From assembly GCA_963565915.1 (NCBI GenBank), contig OY751490.1:4898001-4962000 (forward strand): 64,000 nucleotides of DNA, written 5' to 3'. This document shows positions 54,976-64,000 of the stretch, one piece after another. Position 1 is the first letter of the stretch. Every line of letters starts with the position of its first letter. The notes below the pieces were generated by a model, which worked only from the letters and a program-made list of their open reading frames with translations, was not told the DNA's origin and made no database searches. The translations under genes and the position numbers were made by a program. Origin of the DNA: Entoloma clypeatum (lineage: Eukaryota > Basidiomycota > Agaricomycetes > Agaricales > Entolomataceae).

Positions 54976-55753
54976 CATTAGGTTCGCCCAGAGCGAAGAG
55001 AGCAACTACCAGACGTGTTAAGACGTCGCGCTTCTTTGAAGACTTCACCAGTAACCCATTCGCCACGCCAGAAGCCCGACAGGAGGAGCTAAGTCCTCGA
55101 GACAGTATCGATTTTACACTCATCCAGCAGTACATCGAATCGGAGATCCGTCGCATCCTACAGCAGGTGCTTGACGAAGAACTAGACAACGACGAGCATC
55201 GCCCCCACGGCGAGATAGCAGAGAGCATCCACCTTGCTCGACAACACCAGATCGCGCGCTACAACGCCCGACAGAACGAACTCGAAAGCTTTCGCGTTCA
55301 AGAAGGACCTCAGACAGGTCGGATCACAGAGATCAGAGAGTTTATCGGTGTCCAGACAACCGTTATCAGAAGATTGATTAGGACGCTCACATCGAGACGT
55401 CCCAGAGCCGCATCACCACGTCTTACTCGAAGCAGCAGATCTACGCCCACTTCACCACCAACGAGCAACAGACCGAGTACAACCGTTGGGCACGAAACGA
55501 GAGACTTGACCCCTTCTCGCGACCAACAGACGCGCAGGAACAGAGATTCCTTAGAGATCTACAGAGGAAATACCCCGAACGTTTTGCCACCGATTCCGCC
55601 GACGAGTCCCCTGACGAATTTACTTTTGACTCCGCGCAATCAGATACCGAACAGACGCCTAGAACAGGGACTAATTTTCAACCCCTACCTGTATCCCGAA
55701 CCCCATCTTCATCCCAACAACCCGACACCTCTCCTACTCCGCAGGTTCTAGAC

Positions 55754-56620
55754 ATGGCAGAAACACCGACAGTGCAAACGATGGATACATCCAAGATCAT
55801 CAAAGATCCTGGGATGTTCAAAGACAGACACACCTTTGACGAGTGGTGGAAAGCCACCAAACTATACATCAGGTTCCAGAAGGGCCTGTCCGACGATCAG
55901 AAGATCCTGGCGGTGTTATCCCGCATGATGGAAGGGTCCGGTAAACACTGGGCCAGCAACAAGTTAGACGATCTTGCCACCGATGGCGAGAACATCACCT
56001 GGTTAGGATTCTCAGACGACATCGCTACGCGATTCTCTATTGCCAACAAGTCGGCAGCGGCCAAGGCGAGACTCGAAGTCCTGAAACAGGAGAAACGCAC
56101 CATCGACGAATTCTTGGACGAATTCGAAGAGCTCTTGAAACTGTCAAACCTTGGCGAAGAAACTGGGAAATACATCCTGGAAAAGAACGTCAACCGCAGA
56201 ATTTCTGAACAAGTGGCTAGCGATGGCAAGACGTACACCGATTACGCAAAGGAGATCCGAAACAAGGGACGACAGATGGAGGGACATGCATTAGTCATCC
56301 GAGGGGGTGGCGACACACGCACCGGATCGGGCACCACTTATGGTGGTCAAGGCAAAGCCATGGAGATCGACAAAGCAGGAGTAGCCCGTTGCTACAACTG
56401 TCAGCGCTTTGGTCACCTTGTCAAAGACTGCAAAGCCCCAAAGAAGAAAGATGGTCGTAAGTGTTTCAACTGCGACCAAGAAGGACATATCGCGCGCAAC
56501 TGCCGCAAGCCGAAGAAGAACTCTGGAAAGATTAGGAAGGTGTCTGATGGAGATACCGATGATGATGAAACCATCACCATAGAGACCGATGAGAAGGATT
56601 TTCCCGAAGGGTCCGATTAA
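55754..56620 (+). CDS. gag: G1-d Gag
   Basis: 288 residues, [14 protein letters not shown], first AUG after an 875-nt AUG-free leader. Gag core as in copy b, zinc knuckles [14 protein letters not shown] and [14 protein letters not shown], acidic Asp/Glu/Thr tail. Stop TAA 56618-56620. The pol frame (-1) is open from 56593, so the overlap is 28 nt; the only weak slip candidate is T TTT CCC at 56601-56607. Confidence 0.93.
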   Translation: MAETPTVQTMDTSKIIKDPGMFKDRHTFDEWWKATKLYIRFQKGLSDDQKILAVLSRMMEGSGKHWASNKLDDLATDGENITWLGFSDDIATRFSIANKSAAAKARLEVLKQEKRTIDEFLDEFEELLKLSNLGEETGKYILEKNVNRRISEQVASDGKTYTDYAKEIRNKGRQMEGHALVIRGGGDTRTGSGTTYGGQGKAMEIDKAGVARCYNCQRFGHLVKDCKAPKKKDGRKCFNCDQEGHIARNCRKPKKNSGKIRKVSDGDTDDDETITIETDEKDFPEGSD

Positions 56621-59600
56621 ACAACGCTAAGTCGCGACCCTTATCCATTAAACGAACTCGCTTGCCTGGTGCAGTTACAGACAATATAACTTATGTTATC
56701 CCTGCAAAGCGAGCCGTTGCGTCAACTAAGATTGTCAAGGGAGATAAACCTCCAAAACGACGAGAGATCAAGCTGCAAGCTCAGATCAAAACACGACGAG
56801 GACCAAAGGCCATTCGACCCGAGGTCAATAGCGGATGTGAACGCACATGTATCCATCCCAGAATAGTACGTGAACAGAACCTCCCCACACGTGGAATAAA
56901 GCCCATATCAATCCTAAATGCGGATGGATCGCCGAACCGACAACAGAAAGCAGAAAAACTTGCCGAAGTCAAGCTGGACTTAGGAACACACCAGGAAACC
57001 ATGGAAGCAATGGTATTGGACATTGGGAGAACAGATATGCTTTTGGGACATGACTGGTTGGTGCACCACAACCCTACAATCAATTGGACGACCGGCGCCG
57101 TAACATTCAACCGGTGCCCATCAACATGTCAAACCAAACACTCGGATTTCAGGGTTAACCTTAATGGTCGCAAACATCGGGTTCGCATGGTGGAAGTACG
57201 AGACAAGGACACACCCAAGAAATCAGATCAGAAATGGAAGCCTGGAGACCCCATATTGGAAGCAGTTACTCCCACACCACCTCCCACAACCAAACGACCC
57301 TCATATGTTGAACGTTTTGCCCATCTTTTTGAAAAAGAAAACTTTGACAAGATCCCAAAGGAAAGGGAATGGGACCACGGCATCGAACTTACACCGGACG
57401 CACCAAAGGAGCTAGGGGGAAACACGTACCCTATGACCCAAAAGGAGCAAGAAGAACTGGACGAATTCATCGATGAAGGCCTGGCAACCGGAAAGATCCG
57501 ACCGTCCAAATCCCCTTATGCATCACCCTGCTTCTTCATTAACAAGAAAGACGGTTCCAAACGATTGGTACAGGACTATCGCACGGTTAACAAATTCACG
57601 GTTAAGGACAAATTCCCACTCCCACGTATCAACGACCTCTTGGATGTACTGAAGGACGCAGTCTACTTCAACAAAATGGACATCATGTGGGGATACAATA
57701 ATGTGCGGATCAAAAAGGGTGACAAATGGAAAGCCGCCTTCTTGACCAGCCGAGGATTGTTTGAACCATTGGTCATGTTTTTCGGTCTCTGCAATTCCCC
57801 AGGAACGTTCTCTCGGATGATGGCCAGCCTATTCAGGGATCAGATCCGTCGGCGCATCTGTGTGATTTACATGGATGACATAGTGGTTATTGGTAAAACC
57901 AAGGAAGAACTCGCCCGGAATACCGAAGAGATCTTGCAGATCCTGTCGGACAATGACTTGTTCCTAAAGGAGAAGAAGTGTCTTTGGGAAGTAACGAAAT
58001 GCCCCATATTGGGATATGTCGTTGGAGAAGGACGTGTTGAGATGGAAACTGAAAAGGTGGACACAATCCGGAACTGGCGAGTACCCACATCAAAAAAGGA
58101 AGTCCAGAGGTTCCTGGGATTTGCCAACTTTTATCGACGCTTCATTGAAGGATACTCAAACATCGCAAAGCCACTCACGACACTTACGGGAAATACAGCA
58201 TTCACATGGGGACCAGCGGCGCAAGAAGCATTTGAAGGTCTCATACGGGCAATCACGACAGCACCAGTCTTGGCATTGCCCAAACCGGACGGACAGTTCA
58301 GGGTTGAAACCGATGCATCGGGTTATGCAATTGGAGCGGTACTCTCACAGAAACAAGACGACAAGTGGCATCCTATTGCGTTCTTGTCGCGGACCATGTC
58401 CGCGGCTGAACAGAATTACGAGATCTATGACAAGGAACTCTTGGCAGTCATGGAAGCACTGAAGGACTGGCGACATTATCTACTTGAAGCCAAGGAACGT
58501 TTCGAGATCTTAACCGATCACAAAAACCTGGAGTATTTCCGGCGTCCTCAGGACCTAAACCAACGACAGAGGCGCTGGAAGATGAAGCTACAAGACTATG
58601 ACTTCGAATTGCGACATGTACCTGGGAAGACAAACGCGAAAGCAGACATCCTGTCACGTTTACCCTGGTATGAGACGGAACTCGAGCCGCAGGACAGCGA
58701 CCAAATGCTCAAGGAGGGGCTATTTTTGAAACGATTGGAATCAGAAGATGTGATACAAATGGAGATGTTCACGGAGGAACAATTCTTTGAAGGGGGTGAA
58801 ACATCTGATTCCATCAAAATCGGAAACATCACAACCATCGAAAACCCATGGATCGTACGCATCAAGGCCTCGAATCGCATGGAGACAGAAGTAGCCCAGG
58901 GTCTGAAGAAGAATCCTCACTGGTACCAGCAGGAAAATGGCATCACCTACGCGGGAGAACGAGTCTATGTTCCACCAGACCCACAATTGCGCCAAGAACT
59001 GATGTTTGAAGCGCACGACGCACCAGTGGCAGGACATCCAGGACAGTATCGAACACATGAACTTCTCACTCGCACCTACTGGTGGCCCACCATCCTACAT
59101 GACGTAAAGAAGTATGTGAAAGGTTGTGACACCTGTCAACGCAACAAGATCAGCCGCCAAAGGAGACACGCCCCTCTGCACCCTAACGCCGCGCCAAGTC
59201 AACCATGGGAAGACATAGGGATTGACGTCGTGGGACCGATACCAGAATCTGATGGGAAGAACGCAATTTTGGTCATCACGGACAGACATTCAAAGATGCT
59301 TCATCTCATCCCGACAACCATGGAACTATCGGCTGAAGGATTAGCCAAGATCTATCGGGACCAGATATGGAAACTTCATGGAATTCCCAAGAAGATCATC
59401 AGCGATAGGGGACCGCAGTTCGCCGCGAAGTTTATGGAGATACTTTGCCGCATGTTAGGGATCAAAAGAAATCTGTCCACTGCGTACCATCCACAGACTG
59501 ATGGACAGGCCGAACGATCGCATCAGGAAACCGAGGTGTTCTTACGAAACTTTGTCAACCATCTACAAGATGATTGGGCGGAATGGATCGCAATCGCAGA

Positions 59601-60270
59601 ATTCCAGTACAATGACAAAGAACATCAAGCGACAAAGTACACACCATTCTATCTCAACTACGGTCTGCATCCTTGGAAGGGAGAACTTGTGTTGGAAGAC
59701 ACCAATCCGGCAGCAAACGACTTCTTGAAAAAACTCAAACAGGCACGAGAAGAAGCCAACGCAGCACTGAAACAGGCACAGGATCAGATGAAGAAGACAG
59801 TTGACACACGACGAAGCCCGTCTCGGGATTACCGCATCGGAGACAAGGTGTGGCTGGAAGGGACTAACATCAGGACTGATCGTCCCTCAAAGAAACTTGA
59901 CGCCCTCCGACACGGACCGTTCAAAGTCCTAGAGAAGAAAGGAGCTAGCGCATACCGTCTTGATCTTCCCAAAACCTGGAAAATGATCCACCCTGTGTTC
60001 AACGAAACCCTGTTATCGCCATACGAAACCCCGAAGTATGCCATTCAGAGAAAGAAGCCAGCCCCTGATCCGATCATCGTCGAAGGACGAGAAGAATACC
60101 ATGTCTCCACGATCCTGGACTCTCGAAAATTCCGCGGAAAGATCCAGTACCTTGTCCAATGGGAAGGGTATGGCCCAGAAGAGAACACGTGGGAACCTCG
60201 GACTAATGTTCAGAACGCTCAAGACTTGATCCGAGATTTTCATCGGCAAAATCCATCGCGTCCACGATAA
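56593..60270 (+). CDS. pol: G1-d Pol polyprotein (PR-RT-RH-IN-chromodomain)
   Basis: The open frame runs to TAA 60270; about 1202 residues counted from 56662, no ATG start, expressed by -1 shift from gag. Protease motif reads VNSGCERTC, i.e. the catalytic Asp of DSG is Asn (AAT, 56827-56829). RT YMDD about residue 403, RNase H ETDASGYA about 549, integrase zinc finger [11 protein letters not shown]...CDTCQRNK about 790-830, DDE residues in GIDVVGP, SDRGPQF and GQAERSHQE about 855, 913 and 950, chromodomain [17 protein letters not shown] about 1142-1195. Apart from the protease residue everything looks functional. Confidence 0.95.
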   Translation, partial: EGFSRRVRLNNAKSRPLSIKRTRLPGAVTDNITYVIPAKRAVASTKIVKGDKPPKRREIKLQAQIKTRRGPKAIRPEVNSGCERTCIHPRIVREQNLPTRGIKPISILNADGSPNRQQKAEKLAEVKLDLGTHQETMEAMVLDIGRTDMLLGHDWLVHHNPTINWTTGAVTFNRCPSTCQTKHSDFRVNLNGRKHRVRMVEVRDKDTPKKSDQKWKPGDPILEAVTPTPPPTTKRPSYVERFAHLFEKENFDKIPKEREWDHGIELTPDAPKELGGNTYPMTQKEQEELDEFIDEGLATGKIRPSKSPYASPCFFINKKDGSKRLVQDYRTVNKFTVKDKFPLPRINDLLDVLKDAVYFNKMDIMWGYNNVRIKKGDKWKAAFLTSRGLFEPLVMFFGLCNSPGTFSRMMASLFRDQIRRRICVIYMDDIVVIGKTKEELARNTEEILQILSDNDLFLKEKKCLWEVTKCPILGYVVGEGRVEMETEKVDTIRNWRVPTSKKEVQRFLGFANFYRRFIEGYSNIAKPLTTLTGNTAFTWGPAAQEAFEGLIRAITTAPVLALPKPDGQFRVETDASGYAIGAVLSQKQDDKWHPIAFLSRTMSAAEQNYEIYDKELLAVMEALKDWRHYLLEAKERFEILTDHKNLEYFRRPQDLNQRQRRWKMKLQDYDFELRHVPGKTNAKADILSRLPWYETELEPQDSDQMLKEGLFLKRLESEDVIQMEMFTEEQFFEGGETSDSIKIGNITTIENPWIVRIKASNRMETEVAQGLKKNPHWYQQENGITYAGERVYVPPDPQLRQELMFEAHDAPVAGHPGQYRTHELLTRTYWWPTILHDVKKYVKGCDTCQRNKISRQRRHAPLHPNAAPSQPWEDIGIDVVGPIPESDGKNAILVITDRHSKMLHLIPTTMELSAEGLAKIYRDQIWKLHGIPKKIISDRGPQFAAKFMEILCRMLGIKRNLSTAYHPQTDGQAERSHQETEVFLRNFVNHLQDDWAEWIAIAEFQYNDKEHQATKYTPFYLNYGLHPWKGELVLEDTNPAANDFLKKLKQAREEANAALKQAQDQMKKTVDTRRSPSRDYRIGDKVWLEGTNIRTDRPSKKLDALRHGPFKVLEKKGASAYRLDLPKTWKMIHPVFNETLLSPYETPKYAIQRKKPAPDPIIVEGREEYHVSTILDSRKFRGKIQYLVQWEGYGPEENTWEPRTNVQNAQDLIRDFHRQNPSRPR

Positions 60271-60387
60271 AAGAACAAACTCTGAGAGCCATTTCCCACA
60301 TCGACTTCTGTCACATCGAGTTCCCCGCTCCAACTCTTCTCGCCCAACACGCCGTTCTTCTTATACCTTTCAAACATCATTTCCGCC

Positions 60388-60756
60388 ATGTCCAACATCA
60401 CCGCCGCCTCCACCGCTACCTCCGATCTCAACCCCACCATCACCACCCTCATTGGCGAAGCGCTCTCTATGCGCGATCAAATCCATGCGCTCGAAACCTC
60501 CGTTGCCGACATTCTCCACAGGCAGATGCATATCCGCCTCCATACCCTATCCGATTTGCCAACCACCCCCACCGCCGAGGAAAAACTTATTCTCAAAACT
60601 TATACCAACACCCTTGCCGTCGAGAATCGACGCCTTCGCCTCGCCGTTCGAGGTTTAGAGTTTGCCACGGCGGTAAACGATGAGCTGGTAAAGGACTGGG
60701 GCAACCGAGCTGACCCTACCTGGGCCGATCCAAATGGCAACGACGGATGGGAATAG
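60388..60756 (+). CDS. G1-d third ORF (small coiled-coil protein after pol)
   Basis: 122 residues, MSNITAASTATSDL..., ATG in GCCATGTCC context. Two predicted helices (RDQIHALETSVADILHRQ and ENRRLRLAVRGLEF), short Trp-containing tail. Lies 117 bp after pol and 37 bp before the 3' LTR. The divergent copies keep the same length and pattern, which suggests selection. Partner or function unknown; Gag-associated or nucleic-acid-associated roles are only guesses. Confidence 0.72.
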   Translation: MSNITAASTATSDLNPTITTLIGEALSMRDQIHALETSVADILHRQMHIRLHTLSDLPTTPTAEEKLILKTYTNTLAVENRRLRLAVRGLEFATAVNDELVKDWGNRADPTWADPNGNDGWE

Positions 60757-60793
60757 GTAGTCTGTGAGGACACAGACCTTGAGGAGAGGAACA

Positions 60794-61161
60794 TGTTACG
60801 GACTAACGACTACGGACGTATACGCTTACTTTTTCACTTTTACTCATCGGCCCCCGCTTACACATATCGTATTATACTTTATTTCCTTTAGTATACTTCG
60901 CTCCCGCGCTGACTCGCTTTCCACAGCGGTCTGACTCATTCCGCAGTCGTCTTACTCAGACGCACTGCCTTCCGCAGTTATCTTACTCAGATACACTGCC
61001 TTGCGCAGCACTGACTCATATGCTATCGCCTATAGTCAGTACCTATATAAACCCTTTGTACTATAGCTAGATTCCTTAGATTTAGCAATCACATTGCTCT
61101 TCGCCTTTCCATCTTCCTGCATACTCTGCCCGAACCTTGGAACGGTTTGTTACGCATAACA
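60794..61161 (+). repeat. G1-d 3' LTR
   Basis: 368 bp; polypurine tract GAGGAGAGGAACA in front; followed by TSD CTTGC. Confidence 0.95.
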
Positions 61162-62086
61162 CTTGCCAATTGAGGGAATCAATTTTGACAAGGTATTCTC
61201 TCCCGTAGTTCGATTCGAGACAGTACGTCTCATGCTCGCTACCGCTGCACTTGAGAGTTGGATGATTCTTGCGCTTGACGTAACTGCTGCTTTCCTTTAT
61301 GGAAAACTCCAGGAAGAGTTATACATGATGCAATCCGAAGGCTTCAAAGGCAAAGGAAAAGATCTACCTACTGGATACAAGCCGACAGCAAATGCTGGCA
61401 CTGCCACTGCTGCACTTCAATCACAATTTCAGCAGATCATAGGGTCTCTGCTATATTTAATGATTGGTACACAACCCGACATTGCCTTTGCCATGATTAC
61501 GTTATCACAGTTCTCGGCAAATCCTACCCAGGAACACATTGATAAAGCGAAGTATATAATCCGCTACCTCGTGGGCACTTCTGATTACCAACTGACGTAT
61601 TCCGGTGATCAAAATGTGGGCTTACACGCCTACACGGATTCTGACTGGGCATCCGACGAAATTAAGCGTCGAAGCTGCACCGGCTTTTTCCTGAAGCTTG
61701 CAGGTGCTTCTGTAGGCTGGACTTGTTGTCTACAAAAAACCATTGCTCACTCATCTACTGAGGCAGAGTACATGGTGATGTCAAATTGTGGCCACCAAGT
61801 AAAATGGGTAATCCAACTCTTCCAGGAGATTGGCTTTCTAATGCGGAATGTCCCGATCTATGCCGACAATCATGGCTCGATCTTTATTGGGAACAACCCT
61901 GTACAGGAACGCCATACTAAACATATCGATCTAAGATATCATGTCATCCGAGAATACATCTCTCGTGGATTGATCACTGTAGAGTACATTGAAGGCATAT
62001 CCGCGGGATTGGATGTGCTAACTAAAAATCTTAGTCGGGAACTCTTTGAAAGATGTCACCAACATTTAGGCTTGACATTTTCATAA
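61162..62086 (+). pseudogene. pol: Copia pol part 2 (RT remnant and RNase H)
   Basis: EGINFDKVFSPVVRFETVRL and LALDVTAAFLYGKLQEELYM (first RT blocks), then a direct jump from GFKGKGKD to TAALQSQFQQIIGSLLYLM near 61370. The RT catalytic core with the YVDD box is deleted. The RNase H/C-terminal part is complete: AYTDSDWASDEIKRRSCTGF, AHSSTEAEYM, RHTKHIDLRYHVIREY. Ends TAA 62084-62086. The element cannot reverse transcribe by itself. Confidence 0.9.
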
Positions 62087-62113
62087 ATCCGATGTATACA
62101 CATCGAGGGGGAG

Positions 62114-62376
62114 TGTTGAATGAGTTCCGCTTCCATTAGACGCGCCATGTGCTCAACCCCATGACGTACAAATAGTGTACAAATAAGTAGACTAGTATAT
62201 AAGACTGTCCTTATTCTAACCCCCACCTGCAAACACCTCTCAAGGTTAGTAGTAGGTTCCCCCTCTATCGTAGATACACGATCTGTAGCATGTAGCATAG
62301 AGTATGCTAGGACTGCACGACGACCCATCCACTGTGATCACCTCCAGTGTTGATGTGATCATATGCTGTTCTAACA
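62114..62376 (+). repeat. Copia 3' LTR
   Basis: 263 bp TGTTGAATG...TTCTAACA. Same LTR as 23535-23824 (inverted) with a 28-bp internal deletion. TATATAAG near 62195. Confidence 0.88.
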
Positions 62377-62530
62377 ATAAGTAAATGGGAATATGAATAT
62401 GAAATGCATAAAGGCATGGAGTCATGAATATGAAATGCACGATGGCAACGTGCAGAGATGCAGAGGTAACAGATGTCCGGAATGTCGGAGGACGATCGGA
62501 GTGGATCGGAGATTCGGAGACGGATATAAC
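62377..62530 (-). repeat. Possible LTR end with TCGGAG words
   Basis: The minus strand starts TGTTATATCCGTCTCCG at 62530 and contains several CTCCGA words like G2 LTRs, then AT-rich direct repeats (GAATATGAAATGCA). It may be a fragment of another LTR; the other end is not defined. Confidence 0.35.
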
Positions 62531-62924
62531 ACTCCTTGAGCATTTGGTCACTGTCTTGTGGTTTGAGTTCTGTTTCATACCAGGATAAGCGTGACAGGAT
62601 GTCCACTTTCACATTTGTCTTGCCAGGCACGTGTCGTAATTCAAAGTCATAGTCTTGTAACTTCATCTTCCAGCGCCTTTGTCATTGATTTAGGTCCTGA
62701 GGACAGTGGAAATACTCCAGGTTCTTGTGATCAGTTAAGATTGCAAAGTGTTCCCTGGCTTCAAGCAGATAGTGTCTCCAATCTTTCAGTACTTCCATAA
62801 CTGCCAAGAGCTCTTTGTTGTATATCTCATAATTTTGTTTGGCCACAGACATGGTCCGTGACAAGAACACGATAGGATACCATTTGTCGTCTTGTTTTTG
62901 AGAGAGTACAGCCCCAATTGCATA
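62531..62924 (-). pseudogene. G1 pol fragment (RNase H to linker)
   Basis: The minus strand encodes [40 protein letters not shown], then after a stop [20 protein letters not shown] and the linker to SDQMLKE. Decayed copy with TGA after DLNQ as in copies a and c. Interrupted by terminus F exactly at ATTGCATA. Confidence 0.85.
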
Positions 62925-63110
62925 TAGTGTTTCTAAGTCCAGTCTCAAGAACCTAAAACCACTCCAAAACCAGACCCGAACGAACCGGTTTGAGACTGGA
63001 CTGCAGTCTCAAGTTTTAAGGTTTTTGATCACAACCAGTCCTTGGTTCTCTCCGAATTTTAAGATTTGAAAGACCGGCCAAAGACCGGTTCAGACTGGTT
63101 TAAACTGGTC
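62925..63110. mobile_element. hAT-type terminus F
   Basis: TAGTGTTTCTAAGTCCAG, then words GAGACTGGACTGC and ACCGGTT/GACCGGCC. Alignable end to end with terminus E in reverse. Left flank ATTGCATA, inserted in the G1 fragment; the opposite end and the rest of the host copy are not present. Confidence 0.65.
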
Positions 63111-63154
63111 TTTTTCACAGAACGCTCCGAGGACCCAGCACCAAGCAAAATTTG

Positions 63155-63230
63155 TGCCATCAGTAAGACTTGAACTCTCAGCCTCTATAGTATATACTAT
63201 TATTCTGACAACTTAACCAACTACAGTGGC
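63155..63230 (-). repeat. tRNA-like relic (possible tRNA-derived SINE head)
   Basis: The minus strand from 63230 reads GCCACTGTAGTTGGTTAAG (A-box-like) and, further on, GAGAGTTCAAGTCTTAC (B-box-like), ending GATGGCA. Only four acceptor pairs (GCCA/TGGC) and no clean anticodon stem, so not a functional tRNA. Confidence 0.35.
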
Positions 63231-63434
63231 TTACAAAACTGCCCCAATGTTACCTCATTTTTGAATGTTTTATATATATCTTGGGAATGAGAACAAATAA
63301 AACCAAAGTATAAGTTAATGACTAATACTAATCAATCCTGGCTATCCACCAAAAAAAGAATTATATAAGCCCGATCAAAAATGATGGAGATATAATCAAA
63401 ATAAGACAGGGACTCATTGAGGCAGTTTTGTAAC
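63231..63434. mobile_element. 204-bp unit with 19-bp inverted ends, Tc1-related
   Basis: TTACAAAACTGCCCCAATG at 63231 and its complement (one difference) ending at 63434; TA at both borders. Lies directly behind the stop of a Tc1 transposase. Either a MITE or the 3' terminal region of that transposon with an inner inverted repeat. Confidence 0.6.
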
Positions 63435-63452
63435 TCAGCAAATTTTTACTAT

Positions 63453-64000
63453 CTAATATTTGGTATGACCTCCTTTTGCCTTGATAACTGCCTCAATCCT
63501 TCTAGGCATGCTTTCTATTAGCCTTTGGCATACCTCTGGTGGTATTTCATTCCACTCCTTCACCACTCTGTTCCATAACTCATGCACTCCTTTTGGTGGT
63601 ATCTTGTACTCCAGAAGTTTGCGCTTGATGTGAACCCAAAGGTGTTCAATGGGATTGAGATCAGGGGATTTGCTGCGATCGGATACTGGCTCACCTAGTG
63701 TTTTCCACACATAAACCTTTCCATCAGATCCAATCCGATTAATCTTTGTCTCATCACTCCATAATACCCTCTTCCAGTCCTCCACAGTCCAGTTTTAATG
63801 ATATCTAGCAAACTTGAGACAAGATGCACGATGTGCAGCCTTGAGAAGAGGAACTTTCTTCTTGGTTGCTGAGCGAAGACCAGCCTCTTTAAGTGCTCTT
63901 CTGACTGTTTGAGGATTGACAGGATTGGGAATGATGGAATTGATGAACTGTGCAGCTTGAACAGCATTATCGAGCTTGCCAGTAGTGATTTGGCGAATAA
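63453..64000 (-). pseudogene. Tc1/mariner transposase relic, runs off window
   Basis: The minus strand encodes the helix-turn-helix C-terminal part RRALKEAGLRSATKKKVPLL, VEDWKRVLWSDETKINRIGS (first catalytic Asp) and VYVWKTLGEPVSDR. It then jumps directly to SPDLNPIEHLWVHIKRKL and ends VIKAKGGHTKY. The segment with the second catalytic Asp is deleted and there is a stop in ARYH*NW (63798-63800). N-terminus lies outside the window. Inactive. Confidence 0.88.

Larger units (their letters stand above)
54595..61161 (+). mobile_element. Complete Ty3 chromovirus G1, copy d, nested in copia
   Basis: LTRs 54595-54962 and 60794-61161 (368 bp each, two differences seen by eye). TSD CTTGC at 54590-54594 and 61162-61166. 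Removing the element plus one TSD joins the copia reading frame (QGFLPIEGINFD). gag, pol and a third ORF are all open. Youngest G1 copy here; only the protease active-site Asp is changed. Confidence 0.96.
61162..62376 (+). mobile_element. Ty1/copia element, 3' part
   Basis: Continues RT after the nested G1-d, then RNase H, polypurine tract GAGGGGGAG (62105-62113) and 3' LTR 62114-62376. Confidence 0.9.

Noticed and set aside
23825..62381. Matching target duplication for the whole copia element
   Set aside because: Outer flanks (TCTAT in restored orientation, ATAAG on the right) do not match; a further rearrangement or decay must be assumed.

Overview
The window looks like a transposon-dense block of a filamentous basidiomycete, probably an Agaricomycete. 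The basis is chromodomain Ty3 elements, about 50-nt GT-AG introns, and relics of mushroom-type JmjC-like and Spt5/KOW-like genes. No intact host gene is visible. Nearly everything is a mobile element, a nested element or a broken gene. Species cannot be told from sequence alone.

Layout. 1-2225: ends of old DNA elements, a 785-bp TIR element carrying LRR-like sequence, a 244-bp MITE and an LTR fragment. 2226-10987: a complete, young Ty3 chromovirus on the minus strand (family G2; LTRs 484/483 bp, TSD CCGAC). It has gag, a -1 slippery site, pol, a central polypurine tract and an antisense spliced Zn2Cys6-type gene. A 5'-truncated LINE sits in its 3' LTR. 11346-14406: Ty3 integrase relic, hAT-like terminus, assembly gap, unknown gene relic. 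14407-17193: 3' half of a hAT transposon. 17194-23208: Ty3 family G1 copy a (minus). 23209-23824: inverted 5' end of a copia element. 23825-25835: decayed Ty3 relics. 25885-26671: Spt5/KOW-like relic. 27487-34343: JmjC-like pseudogene split by a 2.9-kb hAT-type element (31208-34124). 34344-36628: unknown gene relic, another hAT-like terminus, minisatellite, solo LTR. 36629-43375: G1 copy b plus an extra partial unit. 43376-45267: hAT-like terminus and 5' half of the hAT transposon. 45268-51961: G1 copy c with a 540-bp gag segment in three tandem copies. 51962-62376: rest of the copia element, holding a complete G1 copy d (54595-61161, TSD CTTGC). 62377-64000: G1 fragment, hAT-like terminus, tRNA-like relic, small TIR unit, Tc1 relic.

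Structural conclusion. The two hAT halves carry the same 8-bp target duplication in opposite orientation (CCGGTAAG at 14399, CTTACCGG at 43605). The two copia parts are bordered by ATCAC (23209) and GTGAT (51962). Both facts are explained by one inversion of about 22 kb (roughly 23.2-45.3 kb), produced by recombination between the oppositely oriented G1 copies a and c.

Biology of the elements. Both Ty3 families look self-primed in the manner of Tf1: 11-12 nt at the predicted mRNA 5' end are complementary to the primer-binding site just past the 5' LTR, and in both the match begins 34 nt from the TATA box. Both have AUG-free leaders. The copia element instead matches the anticodon arm of initiator tRNA-Met, as Drosophila copia does. 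A recurring class of termini beginning TAGTGTT, filled with short inverted words that differ from copy to copy, is interpreted as hAT-type ends. Decay is dominated by CpG to TpG/CpA changes.
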